DNA from: Allomyces macrogynus ATCC 38327
Taxonomy: Eukaryota; Blastocladiomycota; Blastocladiomycetes; Blastocladiales; Blastocladiaceae
NCBI GenBank assembly: GCA_000151295.1
Contig: GG745336.1
Coordinates: forward strand, 1,312,378 to 1,326,813
Direction: 5' to 3'
Length of the DNA: 14,436 nt
The position numbers and the translations under genes are program-made. Positions 1-9,121 of this stretch are shown piece after piece. Numbering within the stretch: the stretch's first letter is position 1; every line of letters starts with the position of its first letter. The notes under the pieces were generated by a model that made no database searches, had not been told where the DNA came from, and was given only the letters and a program-made list of their open reading frames with translations.

Positions 1-2
1 CG

Positions 3-1127
3 AGCAATGTTTACGAACCCGTGCAGCAGTCGGTGCTCGTCGACTCGTTCCTCGGCGTGACGCTGTATCCGACGGTGCACAAGCGCGCAGGCAAGGAGGA
101 CATGACGGTGCTTGACGAGGACCGGCCGCAGCAGTCGTGGTGGCAGCAAGTCGTGCAGTCCGTGATGGGTCAACGCAAGGAAACGGTGCACGTGTTCTCG
201 GTCGCGTCGGGCCATCTCTACGAGCGGTTCCTAAGCATCATGATGCAGTCGGTCGTGGACCGCACGCAGAACCCCGTCAAGTTTTGGCTGATTGAGGATT
301 TCTTGTCGCCGTCGTTCAAGGCCACGTTGCCGGCGCTCGCGCGCACATTCCAGTTCGAGTACCAGCTCGTCACCTACAAGTGGCCCGAGTGGCTCACGGC
401 GCAGTCGGTCAAGCAGCGCACGATCTGGGGGTTCAAGATTTTGTTCCTCGATGTGCTGTTCCCGCTCAACGTCGACAAGATCATTTTTGTTGATGCCGAC
501 CAAGTTGTGCGCGCCGACCTCGCCGAGCTGGTCAGTATGGACCTCGAGGGCGCCGTCTACGGGTACACGCCCTTCTGCGACTCGCGCGCGGAAATGGACG
601 GGTTCCGGTTCTGGAAGCACGGGTACTGGCTCTCGCATTTGCGCGGCAAGCCCTACCACATTTCGGCGCTCTATGTCGTCGATTTAAATCGGTTCCGGCA
701 AGTGGCCGCGGGCGATATTCTGAGGCAGCAGTACCAGGGACTCGCGCAGGACCCGAACTCGCTCGCGAATCTCGACCAGGATTTGCCCAACAGTTTGCAG
801 CACATGCTGCCGATTCACTCGTTGCCGCAAGAGTGGCTGTGGTGCGAGACGTGGTGCGACGACACATCATTGACGCGCGCCAAGACGATTGACTTGGTAT
901 GCGTCGTGTCGGGGATGCGTGAGCATTATTGGTTGGCGCGATAGGAGACTAACACACCATTTGGTCGCTGCTAGTGCAACAACCCGCTCACCAAGGAACC
1001 CAAGCTCGACCGTGCGCGTCGGCTGCTGCCCGAATGGGAGGTCTTTGACGAGCGGGCCGAGAAGGTGCGGCACAACGTTCTTCTCGAGTTGGCCGCCAAG
1101 TCGCGGCCAGACCATGAAGAGCTGTGA
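3..1127 (+). CDS. UGGT: UDP-glucose:glycoprotein glucosyltransferase, C-terminal part (5' partial)
   Basis: This ER-lumen folding sensor reglucosylates N-glycans of misfolded glycoproteins for another calnexin/calreticulin cycle. The window holds the C-terminal GT24 catalytic domain. Visible landmarks are [26 protein letters not shown], the [15 protein letters not shown] segment with the DxD metal/UDP-glucose site, NLDQDLPN and [12 protein letters not shown]; all match the GT24 domain order. Two exons are present: 3-896 and 975-1127. The 78-nt intron (897-974) has donor GTATGC, a CTAAC branch site at 949-953 and acceptor CTAG. Splicing joins KTIDL to [20 protein letters not shown], a hallmark of the UGGT end. 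The protein ends in HEEL, a KDEL-type retrieval signal, followed by TGA at 1125-1127. No frame damage is seen. The 5' end lies outside the window and the frame is open from base 3. Identification is secure. Confidence 0.95.
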
Positions 1128-1375
1128 TCCTCTGCTTGCGCCAATGGCACCGTTTGTTACCTGCGCGGCCTGGCGATTTTGATAGCGTCCATGGTCAACA
1201 TCGCGACATCGCAAATACACTTAAATTCTCTTGTGGATCCAGTCGTTGCTATTGTTTTTGCTTGTTGCAGGCCAAATTGAACATTATCCCTGCTCAGGTT
1301 TGGGCCTTTCAAGCCTTCCACCTCAACTTACAATGCTCGGAACAGAAAGATAGAATCCAATTTCGTACAACCACT
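1128..1375. other. Convergent intergenic spacer, UGGT / arginase-like remnant
   Basis: This 248-base stretch lies between the UGGT stop and the stop codon of the minus-strand arginase-like remnant. It should contain both 3' untranslated regions. It is more AT-rich than the flanking coding DNA, for example around 1200-1260. I see no gene, RNA or repeat in it. Confidence 0.6.
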
Positions 1376-2068
1376 CTACAGCTGCACCCCTGTGACAGCA
1401 CCCAGGCAAAAATCATGGAACATCCGAGCGACCAACCGGCTCGTCTGGCGCTGTTCAATGTTCGGGTTGAACTCGCTGGCATCCACGACTTTGACCTGAT
1501 GAGCGCAAACGATGGGCTCGGCGATTAGTATCCATGGACGCAAAGAAATAGGCGTAGCGGCCATGAGTTCGCGCACGTTGCTGAGCGCCAAGTCGCCGCT
1601 GCCACCAATCAAGAACACAAGGAACCTGTGACACGCGCGGTTGCAGCGCCGCGTGCACTTCGTCAAATGGCAGCGTCGACGTCGTCGTCGCACCGGGCCG
1701 GGGGACCGTGAATCCGACGAATCCGGCGGACACGATTTGGATCTTTCTACATGCGAGTGAAAAAAATGAGGGGTTGTGGTGGGCAGCCGTGACAGTCGGC
1801 TTGGGGTTGCGCTGAACGTCCTGTCAGTGCGGCAAAGTATGGTCGAGATTGGTCTGTCAACTCGTTTAAACACTGTCGCTCCCAGAACAGGGCGGGATCA
1901 TAGTGTCGCCAACAGTGGCCATACCTCGTCAAATGGGAACCGGATGAGGGCCACGCGTTTCTTGAGACCAGTCGGGTTTGGCATGGTGGCCAAGTCTCAG
2001 GAACAAGACGCGTTGAAAATGTTATCGCCGAGGCGGGGGTCGTCAGTTTCGAAGTCGGGCTGGAACAT
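1376..2068 (-). pseudogene. Arginase/formimidoylglutamase-family remnant lacking the metal centre
   Basis: Three minus-strand exons are proposed: 2068-1925, 1820-1626 and 1495-1376. Introns are 1924-1821 (GTATGG...CTGACAG) and 1625-1496 (GTTCCT...CATCAG, with ATACTAATC as branch site); all junctions are in phase 0. The start contains DDPRLGDN and then RVALIRFPFDEDVQRN, resembling the family's GFxxDEGVxRNxGRxGA strand. The end contains VPRPGATTTSTLPFDEVHAAL, like the family's PGVSAPxPGGL segment, and VKVVDASEFNPN plus QTSRLVARMFHDFCLG, like the C-terminal DxxExNP and TSRLAA elements. The expected Mn-binding middle (GGxH, DAHxDxR, SxDxD) is missing, about 190 residues compared with a typical family member. 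An in-frame TGA lies at 1997-1999; a second ATG in good context (GCCACCATG, 1982-1984) lies after it. Either this is a decayed copy or a small, catalytically dead derivative. The family call rests on motifs read by eye. Confidence 0.55.
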
Positions 2069-3324
2069 GGTGTCAGGTTGAGCGGGATGGGAGGATGTGC
2101 GTCACAGTGTCGAGGACGAAGCGAGCAAGGAGCGAAGCTGGTGTCGACGAGCGAGGAGAGCTGTGGTGCCCAGCCTGCCGGCCGGTGCTGGAGGTCGTTG
2201 TACCAGTCTTTGAGAGCAGCCGAGCATGCGCGCGTGAGAAAGCGCGAGCACAAGCCAGGCAACGCGACTCGCGGAGCATGGAGGAGAGAAGGGTCGCTTC
2301 AACAGGTGGGCGCGACAGTTTTGCTTGTTGAGGCAGAAGGTAATACATAGGTCGCGGCGGGTCCACGTTGTTTCCCATCATTCCCCTCATCATTTCTATT
2401 GAAGCCAAGGCCAGTCGCAAAAAGGTGCCGGCTCGAATGCAGAAGCTGAACCGTTGGAGCAGTAGGGCAAATGAGCCCACGGCCGCTCGGTGATGATGGG
2501 CTGCGAGTTCGTGATTGCAGAACGCGGCGCCAGCGGCCGGGGACAGGTGCGACATGGCGGCCTCCAGCGCCCCGCGGCCTTCCGCATCAGCATGACCGAG
2601 GGCACAGTGGGCAAGATTCGCAATCCATTTCCGCAAAACTCGCTCAGCGCTGCCGCCCAACCGTCGCGGCTCCCGACCTGGATAAACACCGATCATCTCT
2701 GCGTGAACTCGAGGCCGCCGGCGGCGCACCACCATAGTTCCTGTCCTAGCTCGGCCGCGGCGACACGTACTCGCGGTAGCATAGAGCCGGCCTCGCTGAC
2801 CGCGCGTGCGAGACAGCGGGTCGTGCGGGACGCTCTGCCGCCCATCCACCACAGTACGGGTCCGCTGCCGGGGCGCGGCGTCGCGCGACCGCCCACGGTA
2901 GTACCTACCGTCATCGTCGTACCGCGCGACGGGTCCGTGGACGTGTTCGACGGGCGGCGGCCCGGGTCTGGAGAAAGAATGCGCACCTTGGTCACAGAAG
3001 AAGTGAGCGCGAAAAAGGGTCGAAATCATTCGAGCGCCACGTCAAACGCGAGCCGCTGTTGTTTTTTGTGCTGGTTCGACTGTTGCGACGTCAGAGCCAA
3101 CTCTTCGCACTGATCACCTCTCTCACCGACGTGACGTGCACGTCACCCAGGGGAGGACATAAACCTCGAGCAGGCCGCTCGGCGCACTGCACCGCAAGCC
3201 CGCCGCGCTGCTCAGCACCATCAACGACGAACGCAGCCACGACGGGTGCCGAAGACCAGTTTGGAAAATCGCCACCACAACAACCCGCACGAACGCGACC
3301 TTGGCCTGTTCCATCTCGACCGCC
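2069..3324. other. Unassigned stretch with unidentified open frames and the 5' side of the PS synthase gene
   Basis: No gene can be named here. The best coding signal is a minus-strand frame, 2995-2693, with G/C-rich third positions (LGQELWWCAAGGLEFTQR near its end). It runs into a TGA and then continues in the same frame as FIQVGSRDGWAAALSEF from 2687 to about 2396. A second minus-strand patch near 2110-2220 reads LKDWYNDLQHRPAGW with strong coding-like codon use. On the plus strand 2490-3113 is also open, but its residues look like a shadow. Possibilities are a degraded upstream gene or lost exons of the arginase-like gene. The last 200 or so bases before 3325 should hold the PS synthase promoter; I see no obvious TATA or repeat. 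Confidence 0.4.
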
Positions 3325-5011
3325 ATGGATTCGCCGACTCGGAGCGACTTTGAGGCTCCGGTCGAGCAGCAGCTGCAAGTGCAAGAACCGCGCAAGACCA
3401 TGAAATCTTGGGACTCGGGCCACTTTGCCGACCCCGTGGACCCGTCGATTGGTATTGCGCAACTCCGCTCACTGGGACGACGAGACAGAGACACGACCCG
3501 ATTCTAATCATGAGCTCGCTCCAGATTTCCTCTACAAGCCACACACCATTTCGGGTCTGGTGCTCATGGTCGGATGCTTTATTTACTACGCATTTCGCGA
3601 CCACGGCGACGATTCGCCCAAAGTGTGCGTATGCGCTTGGCCGACGACGGCAAATTGCACATGACCTCACCTTTGTCGCTCTGACCGATGTAGCGGCGCA
3701 ATCGCAACGCTCTGCACGTTCCTTTTCTTTGCGACCATCACGATGCGCGACGGGCCGTTTATCCGCCCGCACCCAGTCGTTTGGCGATTTGTCTTGGCGC
3801 TTGGGTTTGCGTACCAGTTGCTGTTGACGTACATGCTGTTCCAGGTACAGGTCATGCACTGTTTGCTTCACGCCGCATGCGATTGGGTCGCTCATGCTCG
3901 CTGGTCCTGAACCCGCTAGGACGTGTCATTTGCACGGAACCTACTCAACAAGCTCGACCCGACCATTGGCATCCCTATCCCCGAAAAGTCGTACGCCGAG
4001 AACTGTGATTTCACGGCCGAAAACATCATGGTCCGTGACGCAAATTGATTCTCACTCCACGGTACGATGCTGACGTGACGGTATTCTGCCCGGTAGAACG
4101 GCATCGACGAGTTTGTGATCGCGCACTCGGTCGGGTGGTTCGCGAAGGCCCTGATCCTGCGTGACTACTGGTTCTGCTGGATTCTCAGCATCATGTTCGA
4201 GGTGTGCGAGTACTCGCTGCAGCACCAGCTGCCCAACTTCGCCGAGTGCTGGTGGGACCACGTACGTTTGTCCGCTGAACTTGACCGGCTCTCGCGCACT
4301 TGCCTGATCAATCAGACGTTCGTTTCGAAACGTAGTGGATCCTTGACGTGCTCATTTGCAACTGGCTCGGCACCGTCATTGGCATGAAGACGTGTGAGTA
4401 CTTTGCAATGCGGCACTACTCGTGGCGCGGCATTCGCCACATCAAGGGGTACCGGGGCAAGGTCAAGCGCGCCGTGCAGCAGTTTACGCCGCACTCGTGG
4501 GTCCGGTTCGAGTGGGGTACGACGCGCAGCTTTGGCAACTACGTTGGTGTCCTCGCGCTGCTCTTCTTTGTACGTTGCGCGTCTCTCCGCCCTACCTTGC
4601 ACCCTCTCCACCCGGGAAAACTTGACCAATTTCCATCCGTAGGTTCTCCTCGCCGAGCTCAACGCCTTCTACCTGAAATTCATTCTGTGGATCCCACCGA
4701 GCCACCCGATCAACATCCTGCGTCTTCTGCTCGTGTTCCTGTGCGCACTGCCTGCGGTCCGCGAGGCCTACCAGTACATGAACGACGACCGCGTCAAGCG
4801 CATTGGCATGCACGCGTGGCTCGCGATTGCCGCGATCAGTACCGAAGTGCTCATTTGCATCAAGTACGATCCGGACCTGTTTTTGATGCCGTTCCCGCCG
4901 CATGTGGTCCGGTTCTGGGCCGTCTTTGCCGCAGCCGTTGTGCTCTACCCGATTTGGCAGTTTGTGATTGTGCCGCGGTGGTGGCCGGCAGAGAAGGTCA
5001 AGAGCGAGTAG
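3325..5011 (+). CDS. Base-exchange phosphatidylserine synthase (PSS1/PSS2 family)
   Basis: This multi-pass ER membrane enzyme makes phosphatidylserine by swapping the head group of an existing phospholipid for serine. Seven exons give 418 residues, normal for the family: 3325-3451, 3525-3624, 3694-3844, 3920-4030, 4097-4261, 4336-4569 and 4643-5011. The six introns are 66-75 nt, GT-AG, with CTAAT, CTGAC or CTGAAC branch sites, and every junction keeps frame. Family landmarks in order are [25 protein letters not shown], the catalytic-region segment [35 protein letters not shown] and the late membrane segments around [18 protein letters not shown]. The start ATG has an ideal context (ACCGCCATGG), and the N-terminal 40 residues are hydrophilic, as expected for a cytosolic tail. 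TAG at 5009-5011 ends the protein after KVKSE. No damage is seen. This is not the CDP-diacylglycerol-dependent Cho1 type used by yeasts. Confidence 0.93.
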
Positions 5012-5175
5012 GAGAGCGTGCGCGCCTAGGCGCGGGAGTGGAGGGTAGGTGTTTTTTGGCGCTGGTGTTTTGCGTTCGGGTTTTGCTACCATAGTGCGTG
5101 TTTTTCGTTTAAACATCAACTTCAACACGTAGGATCGTCGTTGTAATTCGGCAGTCTAAACACCCTATGGTCGGC
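5012..5175. other. Convergent spacer, PS synthase / ligase IV
   Basis: This 164-base convergent gap should carry both 3' untranslated regions. It becomes T-rich around 5050-5110, which would suit 3'-end formation. No other feature is visible. Confidence 0.5.
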
Positions 5176-8100
5176 TCAAATCGATGCGACCAAATGGTTT
5201 TGAAGCATGTCCTTGGTAACGCGTCCTGCATACCGTTCGTGCACCTCCGCCAAAAACTGGAAATCGAGCAGAAAAATGCGTGGTTCGGAGCAGGGCCAGA
5301 CGCCGTCGAAACTACGGCCGCGTGTGTGTGTGAGCAAGGCAAAAGCGGAACCGAATGAGCCCGTGCGATCAAAGCACATCGGTACCGTGCTTTCCCATCC
5401 CGCATCAAGTGCCGACTCTTGGCGGACCAGCACAAGCACGGGCAAGGCCGTCGCACGCGCATGCCCAACACTTGGCGGATCCGCCAGCTCGTCCAAACTC
5501 CACCACGACGTCCAGAGTCCAGACCATGCAGTACTCGTCCATGACCGGGAGAAGCTCGTCGATAATCGCATCGGTCAAATGGTCCACCATGACGTGCGCG
5601 CCTGCGAGGCGCTTGGCGGGCAATTCTTGCTCTTTCTGGACGAAAGCAGCCCGATCAAATACTGCACGTGTCGGACTGTACCACGGGACATTCTCCTCAT
5701 CCACGTCCATGTCCATGACCTCTGTCGCCGCGTCGCTCACGACATCCGTCTCGTCCCCACCGTCATCTTCCACAATCGGCGGGACCGGCACCGAGCTACT
5801 CCACCCACCAGCGCGCTGCGTCGTCATCTGCGTCGACCCAACTACCTGCAACATTTCGGTCACCGTGACGCTACTGTTCGAGACCACCCACTCCTCATCC
5901 ACCTTGTGTCGCCCTCCGCTTCGCCCTCGTCCATTTGCTCGTCATCATCGACCATACTCCCGGCCCACTTGCGGATTGCCGTGCGCTGTTCTGCCATGAC
6001 CTTTCCCTTGCGATCCCCAAACTGCCGCCCGCACGCTTTCACCTGCGCAAACGACATGCAGTCAATCCACTGGACGTCGGTGCGGATTTGCTTGATCCGC
6101 GGGTGCCGCAACGTGTAGTGCTGGTGATCCGGCGGTTTCAAGATTTCGGCACCGTAGAGTTCGGCGACGAGTGGCGCCGTGAACAGGTATTCCGGTAAGG
6201 GCACGTCGGATTCGGCCGTCGAGTATTTGAGGTGGTAACTGAGGGTCGGAAGCGTGAATGGGCGTGTGCGCGGCATGGTGTGCGGGTTGGGGAGTATTGA
6301 TGAATTGGCCGATGGTCGTTTGCGCAATGGACTCGATGAGCGCGGCCGCTGCATAACAGATGGTGGAAGGTGAGCACTCGCACGGGCATGGTGCCAAAAC
6401 TGAGCGCGGTGAAGAACATACTCGTGCCCGTTTCGACGGCAAAGAAGACCTTGAACGTGGGTTTTGTGCCCTACACGCATCGGTTCTAGTCAGTCGGGCG
6501 AACCGAGCCGGCTGCAAATCGTCTGCGAATCGCAAATTCCAACGCACCCGACTGATATCCGCTTGGTCTTCGACCGCGTCAATGATCAAGTGCGTCATGA
6601 GAGCGTGATGGTCCCAAACTCGGTCGATAGGTATCGAAAAGTTCAGTCAATCTCCATCATGATCGTGTCGATCTCGAAAAGGAAGCGTACTGTTCAGCGC
6701 CGTCAAGTCATCCTGCACGCGCCGCCGATCAGCCAAGCACGACCCGATCGTGGTTCTCCTGAATCCCAACGACATCGTCGCGCTTCATTCGCAAACGCCG
6801 CCTTGGAGTAGGATGCGCCCCAGTCCTTTAGCATCAATCCCTCCTCGTGGCAATGCACGACCTCGTGAGTAAACAGCGTCATGATCTCGTCAACGTTGTG
6901 CGGGCTCACGACCGCGTACGGCGACATGGCCGCACGGCCCTCGACGTGCCGAATGATCTGGTCGAGCAGAGCGCGGCGCCTATGGAGCGGCTCGACAATG
7001 AGCGACTCGCCGTTGTGCACAATCACGTCAAAAATTACGAGGAAGAGCTGCTGCGTCGGGTCTTTGCTCGGGTGGAGAAGGTGTGAGTCGTACCAAATAA
7101 CGATCAAGTCCAGGAAAGAGTCAACGCGCACCGCTTCCCATGCTCGCGCAGTCGGTGGAACGGGAGCCGTTTTTGGTCGTGACATCAATCGTGATCATTT
7201 CGGCTTCAAGCACGCACGAGTGGACCGTTTCGTGCAGTGCGGCAAAGATGATCGGGTGCGTGTCGGCACGGTCGACGGTCGAGTCGCGCTTGGACTTGCT
7301 TAAATTAGGCACGACTGGCGCGCGCGGTCGAGGACGTGGTTTGCATGCTGCGATTTAGAGAGGGTCAATTCTCACCCAAGGACTGGACGGGCCAGAAAAA
7401 TAGGGCCCACACAACGTACCGCTCGCCGTCATACTTACGCTCGACGCAGTACATATTGGCCTTGGTCCGGAGAATGTCCTCGGGCTTATTGATTTGGCGC
7501 GAGTTAGGGGGCTACGCGGTCACGGGTCACCCACGATCAGTTACGAATGCAATCGGGCGCTTGGAGTGTGAATCAGCACCGAACTGAAAGAATACCTCGA
7601 TGGGAATGCCGACGTGCGGCGTAATGTACTTACGCGCGACCTCCTGCCACTGCGGCCGCAGCATGTCGAAGGCGTCAAACTTGATCCCGTTGCGCGCCAT
7701 CAGGTCCAGCGTGTTGGCCACGACGCGGAGATTGGCTGTCCTGGAGAGGTCGCAAGGAAATCTGTCAATATCCATGTATTTCGCAGTTCGTGCTTTCCAT
7801 TACAAGTACATCCTCCATGCAGCCCACATCCACGGCATGAACCAATACTACGTCTTGTCCGACGTTTTTCGGCGAGAGCCGAAAATCCTTCAAGATGATG
7901 CGCAGCATCCACTTCAGGTCGAGGGCGAGAGGTCGACCAGCAGGTCGCGAAGAATGGCCTCGCGCGAACGTGCGACGGAACGGGAGTGTGGCCGGTTCCG
8001 TCCAAGTTGGAAAATGAGCATTTTCTGCAGAGCGACGAGTAAATCGTGAGAAACACGACGATCGACCACGATACCAGAAAGTGCGACTCGCACGAGGCCA

Positions 8101-8630
8101 ATTCATCGAGCAATTCGTGAGCACGGGCAGCAGTCAAACAGGATCGACGGGTCGGCAGCCGGCTCTGCAACACCGTCGCGGCCATGGCAGGCAAGTCGGC
8201 GCCAATGTCGGGCCCGCACACGTCGGTTGTCTAGTGGAGAATCTTGAGCGCGGCTGGGTCCGTCTTGGCGAGCCCAAAGACATTGACCAAGGCCGTGGCC
8301 AAGGCGCGGTCCTGCAAACCGTACTTGCGCCGCACGTCTCGGGTCGAGAATAGCAAGCAGAGCAACGGCCAAGTAACAGCGTGCGCAGGAGACGACGGGT
8401 CATAATCGTATTGCGGGAAGAGCGGGTCGTTGCGGACTCGCTGATAGAGCTCGGTGATTTTTTTGAGCAGGCGCTGTGATGCGGCCACGGGGTTGAACGC
8501 TGGCGGGAGTTGTCGGACGGCCACCATGAATGAAGCTGTTGCTGCGCTGCAGTGCCCCGGTGCTTGGAGGTCCCAGCTCGAGCTGGTCGACCGAGTCCAA
8601 AATATCAGCGAGCTGCTGGAAGAGCAGCAA
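5176..8630 (-). pseudogene. LIG4: DNA ligase IV homologue, interrupted reading frame
   Basis: Ligase IV seals double-strand breaks in non-homologous end joining, with XRCC4. Reading down the minus strand: the N-terminal domain gives QQLADILDSVD (near 8600), RRKYGLQDRALATALVNVFG and DPAALKILH (to 8234), and LTAARAHELLDELAS; then AILRDLLVDLS, LDLKWMLRIILKDFRLS (about 7920-7870), motif I RKYDGER with its lysine codon at 7434-7436, VLEAEM (7196-7213), motif IIIa FDVIVHN, motif IV EEGLMLKD (lysine codon at 6826-6828), the OB-fold end YTLRHPRIKQIRTDVQWIDC (near 6080) and a C-terminal stretch ending NHLVASI, TGA at 5176-5178. Intact introns are 7544-7485 and 7419-7348, the latter joining KYDGER to MQ; 8074-8025 is likely. 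Damage: in-frame TAG at 8231-8233, one base missing near 7925, further unexplained frame changes, and no motif V (WxKxKP) found. The start codon was not located. Homology is strong; whether the damage is biological or sequence error is open. Confidence 0.82.
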
Positions 8631-9121
8631 CTGGGCGGTTGCAGCAAGCTACGGCGCGTCGATTGGCATTGGATTGGCCGTGCAAGAGTGCAGCAGCAGC
8701 GCTCGGGTTCGCGATGTGTAATTTGTGGTTTGTGAATCCAGGCAGGGGAACTACGAAGTGGCGGCGAGAGTCTGACGTGGACGACGACCCCAAATCTCCA
8801 GGTTTGCCTGCAGAAAAAACAATCTCCAACCAAACGTCTCTTGGCGGCCCACGCCACTGGCACTCGGTCACCATCGCCACCTCCACCATTCTTGCACTTG
8901 CACGGCCTCTTGAACGCCCGCGCACAACGCCATCGTATTTCGTCCCGCTGACAACGCGCGTTCCACGCGATCAAACGCGCGGCAAACCTTTTCACGACGC
9001 GACAGACGCCGCACAATACGGCCTTGACCGACTTGCAGCGCACGACCGGCACCTGTCGCACCCAGTCTCCTGTGCTCGCTTGGACCAACCATCAACTACG
9101 CGCATTCCAACCACCGACACT
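8631..9121. promoter_or_regulatory. Divergent intergenic/5' region between ligase IV and the coiled-coil gene
   Basis: About 490 bases separate the first recognisable ligase IV residues (minus strand) from the ATG at 9122 (plus strand). It should contain both promoters and possibly the true first exon of ligase IV; an ATG on the minus strand near 8670 followed by a GTAGCT donor is a candidate, but its phase does not join to the next exon. No clear promoter motif is seen. Confidence 0.4.

Noticed and set aside
867..1220. Minus-strand open frame over the UGGT end
   Set aside because: It overlaps the UGGT intron and last exon, which are supported by family residues and splice signals.
1562..1620. 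Open frame reading FLVFLIGGSGDLALSNV as arginase-like coding sequence
   Set aside because: It is out of phase with the preceding exon, while an intron 1625-1496 with a TACTAAT branch joins the flanking exons in phase and gives the expected VKVVDASEFNP directly after the helix.
3452..3524. Apparent frameshift in the PS synthase N-terminus
   Set aside because: A 73-nt intron with a CTAAT branch site joins PSI to [10 protein letters not shown] with a restored Asp codon, matching the family.
1862..5115. Repeated 11-mer TCGTTTAAACA at 1862-1872 and 5105-5115
   Set aside because: Only two distant copies in unrelated contexts (an intron of the remnant and a 3' spacer); probably chance.
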